Assembly (NCBI GenBank): GCA_030248065.1
Contig: JASAMV010006958.1
Location: 1 to 64,000, forward strand
Reading direction: 5' to 3'
Length of the DNA: 64,000 bases
Origin: Rhynchonema sp. JSB1_4
Taxonomy: Eukaryota; Nematoda; Chromadorea; Monhysterida; Xyalidae
The translations under genes were made by a program, and so were the position numbers. A model generated the notes under the pieces. That model saw only the letters and a program-made list of their open reading frames with translations, made no database searches and was not told the DNA's origin. The first letter of the stretch is position 1, and each line of letters starts with the position of its first letter. This document shows, one piece after another, positions 20,253 through 32,200 of the stretch.

Positions 20253-23200
20253 ATGTTGAGATTCTTACGAAATCGCTTGCCGGGCCATCACGAAGCGAAG
20301 AAGGCTGAAAAGGATGAATATTTTGAACTTGAAAAGGTGCACGATCAGCGATCATGTTACATTTTGGCTTCTCTGCATGGTGCCTTGTTTTATGCTTAAC
20401 TTGGATACATATTTCAGACATTACATCACGGATTCCCAACGAAGGCCTGCTGCACCGCGCATGATGCGCAGCTGAATTTACTAGCTGTTGGCACCAAAAA
20501 CGGAGATCTGAGAGTGTAAGTCTGGTCGGACTTTTGTTCTTGTGCGATTGGCAACGGAAAACTGTGCCTGCAAACGGCAACGCTGGGACGCTGATGAGAT
20601 GACATTGTACCTGTATTTAAATGCAGCTATGCAAATATGAAGAACAATATTGCAATGATCATAAATATGGCATCAAACACCATAAATAACGTCGTATTTA
20701 GTGGTGCGGTGACAGTCGGACTTTCGTGTCGCTGCCAGTGATGCAGCCCACAAACATGACACAGCAATGTGCCGCAGGCTGTTCTGAGCCCAATATTAGA
20801 TATACATAGGATATTATCTAACATGCCAATCTAGAGATGAGATGGTCAGTGTTTGCATGCGTTCGTGTCAAGTTTCGGAGGTTCCTAAATAATGTTCTCG
20901 CTATTTTTTCTGCCGATTCGAGGTCATCATACTAATACGATTGTGAAAGTTGCGTTTTTCGTGGGTGTTGATTCTGGAGGATAATTTGCGCGTACAACAC
21001 CTACCCACCCAACACGATGTAAATGGTGAACTTTTTGATGATCTTCTCATGTGTGTGCACATTATGAAGTGTGTATGCGCCGGAACTATTTTTGTTTGAA
21101 CATCCAGGTACTTTTTCGGATTCCACTGGTGGCTCTAGTTGGATGGGTACACACTTGTTTGTTCGCTGAAAGTGCGCGAGAAATATGTGGCAATATGTGT
21201 GTGTGTGTGTGCGTGTGTGTGACCTTCGTAGGTGTATGCGTACGATTAAGTGGCTGTAGTTGCTTGGATGGATACATTTTGTGATGTTGATTCAGTCACA
21301 GCAGCATGCCAAATCTTGTATTCTGTGTTCCGAATGCACTGCTGCTGCTGTTCACAGACACACGACTGGCTGTACATGTTGGGATTGTCATGTGTGCATA
21401 TTTGACTCTATCTATACGCGCTCCGTCCCGTCCCGCCTGATACCGTGTGCGCAGCGATGACTACACCGCAAATAATAGTGTTGTCTTGGAACGGCGTATA
21501 CAAGTGCAATAGGTTGAACTCGGGTAAACAAACGTTCGCGGGTTTGATACGGAAATGAACAAGCCTAAAAGGGAATGTATTTTGTTCAGTGAACGAAAAG
21601 CGGTTATTTTTGAATAACCAAACTTCAAATGCCAGCAAATAAGTAACCTAGAATTACACACAAGAATTATTCACCACAAGAAGGTTCCTTCCTGCTAGTA
21701 TTTACGTTTGCGTAAACGCGGTGCTGGTCTTTGTACGACCATTGGTTGTGAAAAGCAATATCAAGGCTTTTACGATCCCGGACGCAAGCAAGCAACTATG
21801 AACACAGAGCAACGTAATTTGGATTCATTCAATGAGCTTTTATTAGCATCAGTAGTCCATTGGCAACTGCTTTGCGCTCTGCCTGTCTGTCACCAGTCCC
21901 ATTTCCAATTCAAATGCTCTGCTCTTTTATGTGTGCGATTGAGCTTATTTTGAGCGTCTTTTGTTCATTTGTACACCACCCGAGCTGCGGTCATAAGCTT
22001 TCCGTTCACAGCTTGATCTCGGTCCTATCTGGGCTCCAATGTCATTGTGCAGCGTTCCCCTGGTCGTCTACGGTTTGGGTGCAAATCGTCTCACGTGCTC
22101 GGACGGGGCACCAGCTTTGTGGAAATGTCGGGTAGCTCGCACAGCGGGTGTGCCAGTCTGGTCAGGGTGCAGATGTTCTTTGTACATAAGGCCCTTTTCT
22201 GATCTAAAAGCGATTTAACGATAGTTTCCGGTTCTAATCGGCCGCCACCACCGTTCGTGCTGGTACAAAGTCGAAAAGCAGCTTTCTTTCTGTGGATCCA
22301 TTCATGCACGAATTAGTGCCTAAAACCACACCGGAACCCAGGTTCAATGCTCAGAATATGGCTTATTGGTGTGTGCTTATGAGCGGGCTTTGTGTCGAGT
22401 CGCGGTTGTAATTGTGTCCCTCCCATGCCTACAAGCTGGTAGGTCCACCAATATGTGCGCATGCCCTGTGTCTAGTCCATAATGTGTACAACCAGCCCAG
22501 TGCACCAAAATCCTGAACCATCTAGTTTGGCCCGTGAACGACTAACAGGAAAACCACACGGTGCTTTCGTACATGTTCGTTAGTGTGAGCGCACGGACAG
22601 AGTTGGTATGCGACGCGGCGATTGTGACCCACCCGGTGACGCCTGCCATTGCCATTGAGTTGACTTAAGGTTGGGCGCCAAAACGTTTGGCAAATTCCCT
22701 GACAGGGCAAGAAGCATTTTCGTCGTGCATAGCACAGAAAGACTAAAGTCAGATCACACAAATATTACCAAAACCAAATCAAAGTACGTCACATGGAAAC
22801 TTGAGCCCCATACATCACCGTTATGCTACATCATCGCGTCAGCCCTTGGATGTGTGTGGCGTCTCACATATCAGCTCAATCATACCAATCTACCACATAA
22901 CACGGGCCATGCACTTGACATTCCAATGAGCGTCTGTTATTTTTTATTGCGTTCGTTCCAATGTGACTCCAACCAAGCGTCGGGGTTGAATTGTAGCCAG
23001 ACACACACATACTGCACAGTTTTATTGGCGTTGACATGGCTCTGACCGGCTAGCTATGGCTATAGTTTGTTAGCAGTTTGGGTGCGATTGGAAATACATA
23101 GCACCCAACTGAAAATAGCTGTGAAAGAAGCGAATGGGGATGGGGTTCGGTTCGCTCGCGCGGGTATACGAAGATGCAGACTATGCGACCACTTGGTTGA

Positions 23201-26200
23201 AAAGAATCGACAGGACACACCACGCAGACGTACGGGCCGAAATGCCCTCAAAATCGAGCACAGGTACGCAGCCAACCACCACCACCACTCATAAGCGCTG
23301 TGACGATGTACATCAATATCAATCGGTGAATTATTAATCGATATTGCCAGCAACATCCTTGTCTGAGCACGGACGAACCTATCCAATCCAGTAATGAGTG
23401 CTGGTGCATGCTGTTGGCTAAGGGAAGGCAGTCATAGTGCGACGGTGGGTGACCTTCTGGCCTCCTGTTTTCTGAGCAGGCCGAGACCACCACATCTCTA
23501 TCTACTGAACTGATCAACATTCCTTCTCCTTGCCTTCCTTTCCTGCCTCTGCCAAACCAAACCCGACCTGATAGCATATGGCAATGGCATGTGTTGTTGT
23601 GGTGTTTATTGTAAGCCTCTGTGCAGCGTATAGGTGCTGCACACGTACGTATGAATTGAATGCGGTATGTTTGTTGTTGCTGTTGATATTTTCGACATTG
23701 CACTCTGATTTTTCACGTTATAGTGCGAAAATTGAGTTAGGGCAAGGGGGACCATGTTCCGACAATGGAGAGGTTGTATGCTAAACTTCGAATTGTTTGT
23801 CAAATTTTATGATCAAGTCAGGTAAAATGTAATTCGTAAAATTGATCATTTTTGTCGCAGTTCTGCGTGTGTCCGATTGCCCCCTATTCTGGACAGACAG
23901 GCGGTCCACTTGTGCTTTGGCTTGGGCTGCATATCCGTCAATGTTCCTGCACCAATGTGTCTTGCATTAGCAAATGAAAGGGTTGTACTGCTTGGATCGA
24001 TTCCTCTACATAGCTGCTGCTTGTTTGTCGTGGCGGACTTGTTTTTATTGGACATCGTTGTTAAAAAATGATGCGTTCATTAAATAATGGCATTAGTGTG
24101 TTCCTGTGGTGTCGTTAGGGGGGGGGGCGTTCCGCCCTCCTTGGGTATCCCGGTGGCTAGGGGTATCCTGGTATTCTGACTTCCTGGCAGGATATCTGGT
24201 GTCCATATTTTCGGCTAGGGGTATCCTGACTTTTTGATTTCTCAACAACACCACTGATGTGTTCAGATATATGATGGAGCTTGCAAACCGTTGATCGCTG
24301 ACAACGACAAAAACTGACAGTACACATCATGATCTTGCCAGCGCATTGAGAGCGAAAAATGATAATTTACGGGATACACACGTCACGGACGAACCGAACC
24401 TAATGAAGGCAATGACAACAAGTCAGCCGGCAACGTGTGTGTTTGACTGACAACAAAGCCCAATGCAGCTAATGCATGCATAGCACGCACATGGGTCGGG
24501 TCGGTCCTATTGTTTTCCAATTTCGCAATGTTCCCCGTTTGGTCACCTGTCGCGCTAGCTGGCCAGCTCTGACGGTAATGCATCGTAAATTTCTATTTTT
24601 GGTGCGGTTGTTGTCGCGACAGTCAGAAATTTGAGCCGTTCTAGTCCCCTGGGTGTCGGTGTGATGCGACCGCGACGTTATTGGACGAACATGCTAAGTG
24701 CGCAGTGGCATCAATGCGTGTCAACACAACCGAACTATGCATTACGAATAGCAAGATGTATGTACCTGACCTGTAACTCAGGATCGGGTTCATCAACGGA
24801 ACACGGATTCACAAAATAATTCAAGTACCCACAGCTAGAATTTTTTGCTGACGATAAATTGAACCCATACATGCATGCACACACATCGTAACTTTTTTGC
24901 AATGTTCCTTGGAAGTTCAAGGTCGAACCGCAGAGTCTATTAACAGCTGGAACCACGGGCGGCACAATCGGAACCGGTCAGATAGATGGCTGGTTGTTCT
25001 TTGTGGTGCTGCCTGTATGGGTTGTCGCTCCATTGCATGGGCACAGTGGTCTTTATTGCATTGCATGCTGATGTGGCCAGTCTGATAATATGGGCCGACT
25101 GCGTCTTTTTTCGCAGTGCCGACCATGTGCGTGTGTTTATACAGTACATGCACTTGGGCGATTTACGGATGCACCACGGTTTTTCATCCACCCAGCTGCC
25201 GACTGGGCGAGAAAGGGCTCGACGCCTGTCCGGGTCCGGGGTAATCAAGAGATAACAAGCTCCGTTGCATCTCTGAGATTTGCGCACAAGTCGTTATTGT
25301 TGGTCTGTCTGTATTGTGTGCCGGTCCTGAAAGAATATGGGGAGCAAGACGTTGATAATGTGCATGTTGTTGGGCAGAAATGTTGGTGTCTGATGCTTAC
25401 TCACATGATGTGAAATGACAAAGCAACTGATTCAGCTGTTTCAAATCATGGGCAAGAAAAGAAACATTGAACGGTACAATTGTTACCGACATTAATACGT
25501 GAACAAAGACAGATAAAAATTGATTGATGTGATGTGCATAACGCAAAGACCGTTAAAAGTGCATCTACGTCAAACGTTGACAACAACACTGATGTTTCCC
25601 CAATTTCGTTTCAGTTACGGAGCGCCGGGCGTCGAGTTCAGCGCCGTGCATCCGGATGCAAAGGCTGTTAAACGAATATTCTTCATTCCCAATCAAGTAC
25701 GTCTCTGTTTTGGATCATTTGTTCTGCCTTAATTAATTTGCGAGCGTGCACTCAATTATGGACTTAGCTTAACTCCCCTGATTTCGCAGGGCCGCGTGAT
25801 CACACAGTGCGACGATCAGACATTCCATTTGTGGGAAATCAACGAAACGGACTCCGGGGTTGGATGTTTGGAGCACGTCAACCAACTGGCCACAGACGAT
25901 CGACTCAAGATCATCAGTGCCACGCAACTGCACACCTACACCGGTCTGGCACGTGTTCTATGAGTGTATTTTACATTTATTTTCATGCGTCACTTGTGCA
26001 ACGCGTTTTTGACTGCCGGTTCATTCTTTCTCATAGACAGGCGGTGCATCATGTCGACTGCACCAGATTGCACAAGCACAAATGCATAAAGAAATTCAGG
26101 CATTTTGTCTCATGCAGATGGCGATTCGACGCAACATCGTCTGTTGATCGGTACAGAATCGGGCAACATCTACGAAATGGCTGTGGACACGATGGAGTTG

Positions 26201-29200
26201 AAGGATTACATCATCTACCTCGACACCATTGTGCAGGGGTGAGGCTTATTACTTTTTCTATTTTTTCGCTAATTCTTGCTACATGTACCACTTGATTTGA
26301 CATTTCAGCGTGCCAGATGAGCACAAGGCCACGGCCGGCGCAGTCGAATGCATGGCAATTGCGCAGAACAAACTGCTTTTGGGCTACACTCGGGGGTTGA
26401 TTGTGTTGTGGGATTGTGCAACAAATGCGTTGGTGCACGCTTATTCGGCTGGGCAGGGCGTGGAGGTGAGTTGGGGCGAATGGAACAGTATGGTTCAATT
26501 ACCCTTTTTATTGTGAAAGCATATGGCGGATACTGCATGTTTGAACGATAGGATGGATCCCACGTTACCTCCTAATTACAACCCTATGGGTGATATTTTC
26601 GAAACGGTGTAAAGCTCAGTTGGGTGTAAAGGTCGGTGGAAAGCTCGGTCGACAACTCAGTGTGATAGACCTCGGTGTAAACTTGAAACATTCCACGTTA
26701 ATAACAGGCAATGTTTCACGTTTACACCGAGCTACGCCGACCGAGCTTTCGACCGAACTTTACGCCGACCTCTACGCCCAACTGACCTTTACACCGTTTC
26801 GAAAATTCCACCCTATAAAGTGAATATTCTCCGTAGGTCAAAAAAGTGCCGATCCGATCGTGTCACTACGAATAGGGTATGGAATATATTTGTCTTTTCG
26901 CTATTTTTAGTCGATCGACTGGTATTCAAATGCCGGCACCAAGTTCGTCTCCTCGCACAACGACGGCAGTTATGTGGAATGGAGCACTGACGAGGCCAGC
27001 AAACCACTTAAATCACCCAACATTCCATTTGGCCCGTTCCCGTGCAAACCGATCGATAGGGTATATTGGAAAGCGACATCCGCGTAAGTGGCCTGTATTG
27101 ATTGCCTGGCAGGATGTTTGTGGTGAAATCCTCAAATATTTCCTGTTGTGGTGACCGAGAATGACAGGTCCTGATCACGTCACGATAACCAGAACAGCCT
27201 AAAATATCAGCATCAGATTGTTGTTTTTCTGACTGAAGAAATTATTTCGCAAAAATTGTGCTTTTGCGTTTTCAGGGGCACCGATGACGACCTGCTGATC
27301 TTCAGTGGCGGCATGCCGCGTGCATCGTTCGGCGAACGTCACACGGTGTCGGTGCAACGCAAGGACAAACAGTTGGTGTTCGATATGACCAGCAAGGTGT
27401 TGGATGTGTGCACGCTCGATGCCAATATTAGTGATGGTCGGTTGCGTTTGGGCGTTCCTGTGACACTTTAGAGCAAGGTAGCCGGACAGATTTCGACTGG
27501 TGGCGTTCGATCGCGCAACTTAAATCATGGGCACGTTTTTGAAAATTATCAGAAAAGTGCCCTTAGTTCACAAGCTTGCACAATTGAAAACGTTTCATAT
27601 GGTCTAGAAGTAATTGTTTTTTACTCCCTGACATGTCGCCCGATATCACCACAACACAAAATGTCAACAAACCTTGGTCAACACAGATGCGAACGATGCG
27701 CACACGCTATTGATTTTGTGCGAAGAAGAGCTGGTTGCGATCGATCTGCTTGACGCTGATTGGCCAATGTTCCGACTACCGTACCTGTGGCCGCTGCATG
27801 CGTCGCCGATTACTGCGTGTCAATATGTTGCTGGATTGGGCGACTCGGTCATGGATAGACTGCAGCAGGCTGGCAGGGAACAGGTGTGCCGCAGTGGGTT
27901 GACGTCGGATCAAATAGTGGGGAAATCGTAGGATGTGGATTGTTCCATAGGTGCTGGGAATCACTGAATTGCAGATTGCCGAAGGACCCAACTGTCAGGT
28001 CAGATACACCAAACGTGAATGGCCGATCCAGGGTGGCAAGATGTTGACCGAGCGCGCCGAACATTGTGTGGATGTGCTCGTTACTGGGTACATTTCGTTG
28101 ATTTTCTCTTTTATTGTATTATCCATTTTCTCTCTATTTTGTCTCATTATCCATTCAGTCACGAGGACGGCAATGTTCGATTCTGGACGGCCGACCAAGT
28201 GTGTATGCAGCTGTTGTGTACTGTGAATTGTGCGCGATTGTTCGAGGGATACAACGATCCAGCAGATGCTGCAACGGACGAGGATGACTGGCCGCCGTTC
28301 AGGAGGGTCGGACAGTATGACCCATTCTCGGATGATCCGCGGTTGGTTGCTTCCCTGATCGGTTTTGCTTCATATTATTGGCGAGAGTCACCTCGCGCAC
28401 GCATTATGGTCCCATGTCCGTCTGGTGCATTCACACTGATGATGACCTGATGGTGCCCGTCTGCGGAAGCAGGTCGAAATGGGCAACCAGAAAGCACATT
28501 GCTGTACAATTCACAGTATTTGTCAACTTCCTTATTTCGCACAGAACCAATTTTCTTCCTCATTTTTTCAGGTACGGTGTTCAACGTGTGGTGTTTGACG
28601 CGCAAACCGGTCAACTGGCCGTGGGTGGAAATGGTGGACAAGTGATCGTTTGCACGTTGAATTCGGAACCAACGGTTAGGATGGCTTTTACACGATTGCC
28701 AATATGTATTGCAATTTCAGTTTTGTTTTCCAGGAACTCAGCGAGCTGAAATGCATCGATGTTGATGTGGTGACCGATCGTGAAAATTTCACGTGGAAGG
28801 GAGATGCCAAGTTGCAGGTGTGCTGCAGTCAGCATAATTTAGTTTGATTGCATTTGAGTAGATACCCAATCTAATAACAAGTAAACTAATGATGATTTCT
28901 AAAAAATATAGGTTCGCCAGACACCAATGTCATTTGAAAGTGGTTTTGCGCCATCCATGGTCGTACAAATGGACCCACCCGCAGCTGTGACCGCGTTGGC
29001 AATGAATGTGGCATGGAATATGTGCGTTTGTATTGTACATTTATGGCATTTTGTCACCAACTTGTGTGATTTCATTAAAATCTGATATTCAGGCTTGCAA
29101 TCGGCACTGGTCACGGATTTGCAGTAATCGACACGGATGAATGCACCAGTATATTCACACAATGTCTGCTAAATGCTGGTGGTGAGTGCCTAGTTTGATA

Positions 29201-32200
29201 GTTGTTACGTTTAGTTTGTTGTTTCTTGTATGAGAAATTCAAAATCTGCTTGACACAGACCTGGCGGCACACAATCAGTCCGCGTTCAACGCGACCATGA
29301 CTCGTTTCAAATCGTTCAAGAAATCACTGCGCGACTCAATCAGACGTCGACGTCGACACGCGCAGAACAGGGCTGGTACACCGCAGGTATGTGTCAATGT
29401 CATATTGATTAGGTTGGCGGGGATTTTGGTCCTGATGTGACACTACAACTGTGAACGACCTACCTAAGAAAAGGTTGTGCGATTGCTCTTTTAGTTGGTG
29501 CCCCGTTTGAAACCTCAAGGAATAAAAGATAAGCGTCATTACAGAGCGGTACGACGTCACCGGCAGCAGCCGAGGGCACAGCGAGTCCAGCAGCGGCGAG
29601 TTCGAGTCCGGCCAAGGCATCGCCAGTCAAACGAGCGTTGGTCAAGGCCGATGATGATGATGACGATGTGAGACCGGTGTGCATGATGGCTTTCTCTTTC
29701 TTTCTATTGAATTTTCACTTCATATGATTTCATTGTCGATTGCAGGTGGAGCGCGCGATCGAAGCCCGCGGGTCACAACCGGAGGCATTCACGAGTCTGG
29801 TTCGTTGTCTGTTGTTCGCCGAGACCTACGTGACGAGTGCGAGCGAGATGTGTCGCTCGTTGTGGGTGGGCACCAATGGAGGCGCCATTCGTATTCATGT
29901 GTTGCGCGATGCGAAGACGGTCGAGGCTGAACAGGCTGATGGTTGGTTTGGTCGATTTTTATAGAGGTGGATGACATATCTCTTATATTTAACCACGGTG
30001 CAAAAGCGTGGACGAACTGAAAAAAGAAAAGGACCGTGACGTAACGTGTCTGTTGGTTCACTCTCCATCGTGGTTCCCACAAACGCAGGCGGATCAACAT
30101 TCGGCCCCAATTTTTTTAATTGTCTTGATCATCACAAAATCAGTTTACATCATCAACAGCAATAATTGCGGATAACAGCGCTCATCAATCAGTTAAGATT
30201 TGAAATCAGTTTGCCTGACTAGATATTCGTACTCATTTTAATTGTGGTATTTTGGTGTTTATCACTAAATTGACTGAGTGCGAATGGTTGTATTTGATGG
30301 CAAAATCGCTTTCGTTGCATTTTCGGTTCTTGACGCATCCAGTCATAAATTGGATACGTGCATAAATCATGTCATAGCTTCTCAGGATGTGAAAAAATAA
30401 GTTTGGGGCAGCCTGATCAAAATTTAGATTACACGTCAAGAAAATTCGGTCACTTTCTCGTTCTTGTATTGTTTCATCCTTTTGATTGTGATTTCGAGTA
30501 TGATCCAGATGGGTAGGATCTCGCGGTTGTGACGTGTTTGAGTGCGACTGCTTTGTAGTAGGCAGCGTTGGGACTAACTGCCGAATCCGTCGACGAATCC
30601 GTGGAATGCTCGACGCTGCTGCCCGCACTCATCGTCGTCGACTGAAACATCACTTGTTGGTTGTCGCTTTAGCACATTGATCAGTCCGGCTCTGTCTTTG
30701 TCACTGGTCTTACTTTTTGTGTTGAGTTTATTTCAAGGGTCGCTGGGACTACGACTTTCGACCGTCGTTAAAGTTGCTGTTTAGACACGGAGTAATGTCT
30801 GGGAACGTCTTTTCCGCTGATCGAAGATCGTACCCTACACTAGCACAGTGAACGAAAAGAGCGTACATCACGCATCGTTTCGTCCATTTCCGGTCCGAGT
30901 TCGATCTCTACGTCATCAGCTCGGTCCTCTCGATCCCCGATGAGACCACTGACGGCCGGATGTGTCTGCGTGTCTTGGTCCATCAAGTCCTTCGTCGGTT
31001 CGGTCGTTGCCATCGTGTCCGAGCGGGCCGAACCTGAATGATCACGCAGTTTGTTGCATTTGAGTTGCGACTTTTGTCAACGGCAGAGTCATTGGCGCTG
31101 TGCCATTGCCATACTTTGCGCCGGTGTATCTGACGGCGGTTTGGTTTCTTCTTCTTTCTCCTTCGGTCCAGCTTTCCTCTTTGCCACTCCCATCTCGGCC
31201 GCACTCGCCTTGCTCGGTTTCCTTTTACCTGAAGCTTGGAAAAGAAAGCTGTCTTGAGAGGCCTGGCGAAAAAGAAAAAGGCAGGAAGCAGCAGAGCACC
31301 AACTTTTGCCGGTTGCGGCGTAGATTGTGAGAAATATGACGTTGAGCGCGATGAGTGCGATAACGGCCATGGCCATCACCAACATGGTCACCTCGAACAG
31401 GTCGAAACCTGGGAGTGAACCATCGCCTGTTGAGTTCACGGTCGAATTGGCACTTTAAACCAGTCGTGTGCTGTCTAACCGTAAACATCGCGTCTTCTCT
31501 CTCCCGTCTGTTGGTAACTTGGCAGATCAGGCGGCGGCACGAGTTTCTCTACAGGTGTGAAAGGTTTGACGCCATTCGTTGATACTATGGTGGAAAAATT
31601 AGGTGGTCATTTTTCTGTTGCGCTTGCAACTGAATGAAGCACAACCAACACCTACGTGAGTTTTGTCGTGTGGTTGTTGTTGTTTCTTTTTCTGTTGGTG
31701 GTGCCGGTGGCGGAGTGTATTGTACCCTGGTTCCTTCTGAATATGCAACTTCGCTAAAGGTGCAATTTTGAACTGATTCGTGAGCGAAAGGCGTTTTACA
31801 ATGACTAACGTTGTTTTGGGCTTGGTCTGAACGGACGCGGATCGGGGTCCTCGGTTACTTCTGCAATGGTCAGGCAATATTCCATTTTGATATAATCAAG
31901 CGAAACAGCACTATACAATTCAAATTCAAATTTCAAATTTTATCTGCAAGCTTACGCGAAGACCTTCACAAGATCCGGAAAAACCCTTAAAATAAAACAT
32001 GTGTTAATAATAATCGTACTGCCTGAAGCAACGTTTTTCTACAGTTCCTAATTCTACAGTCTTTTCACCAAAGAGCACGCGTCAGTTTTTCCAGCGCGAC
32101 AGCCCGTTTTCGGTTTGGCTGTGTGTTTCAAGGGTAAGCCTAAGCCTAGTCGCAGCAGAACTAACGTCTTTTTCTCAACGGTCGGGCAGCAGCAGCCAAA

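Noticed and set aside
23248..23703. 151-codon minus-strand ORF in lgl intron 2
   Set aside because: No splice-consistent partner exons, no domain, and composition is like surrounding non-coding sequence.
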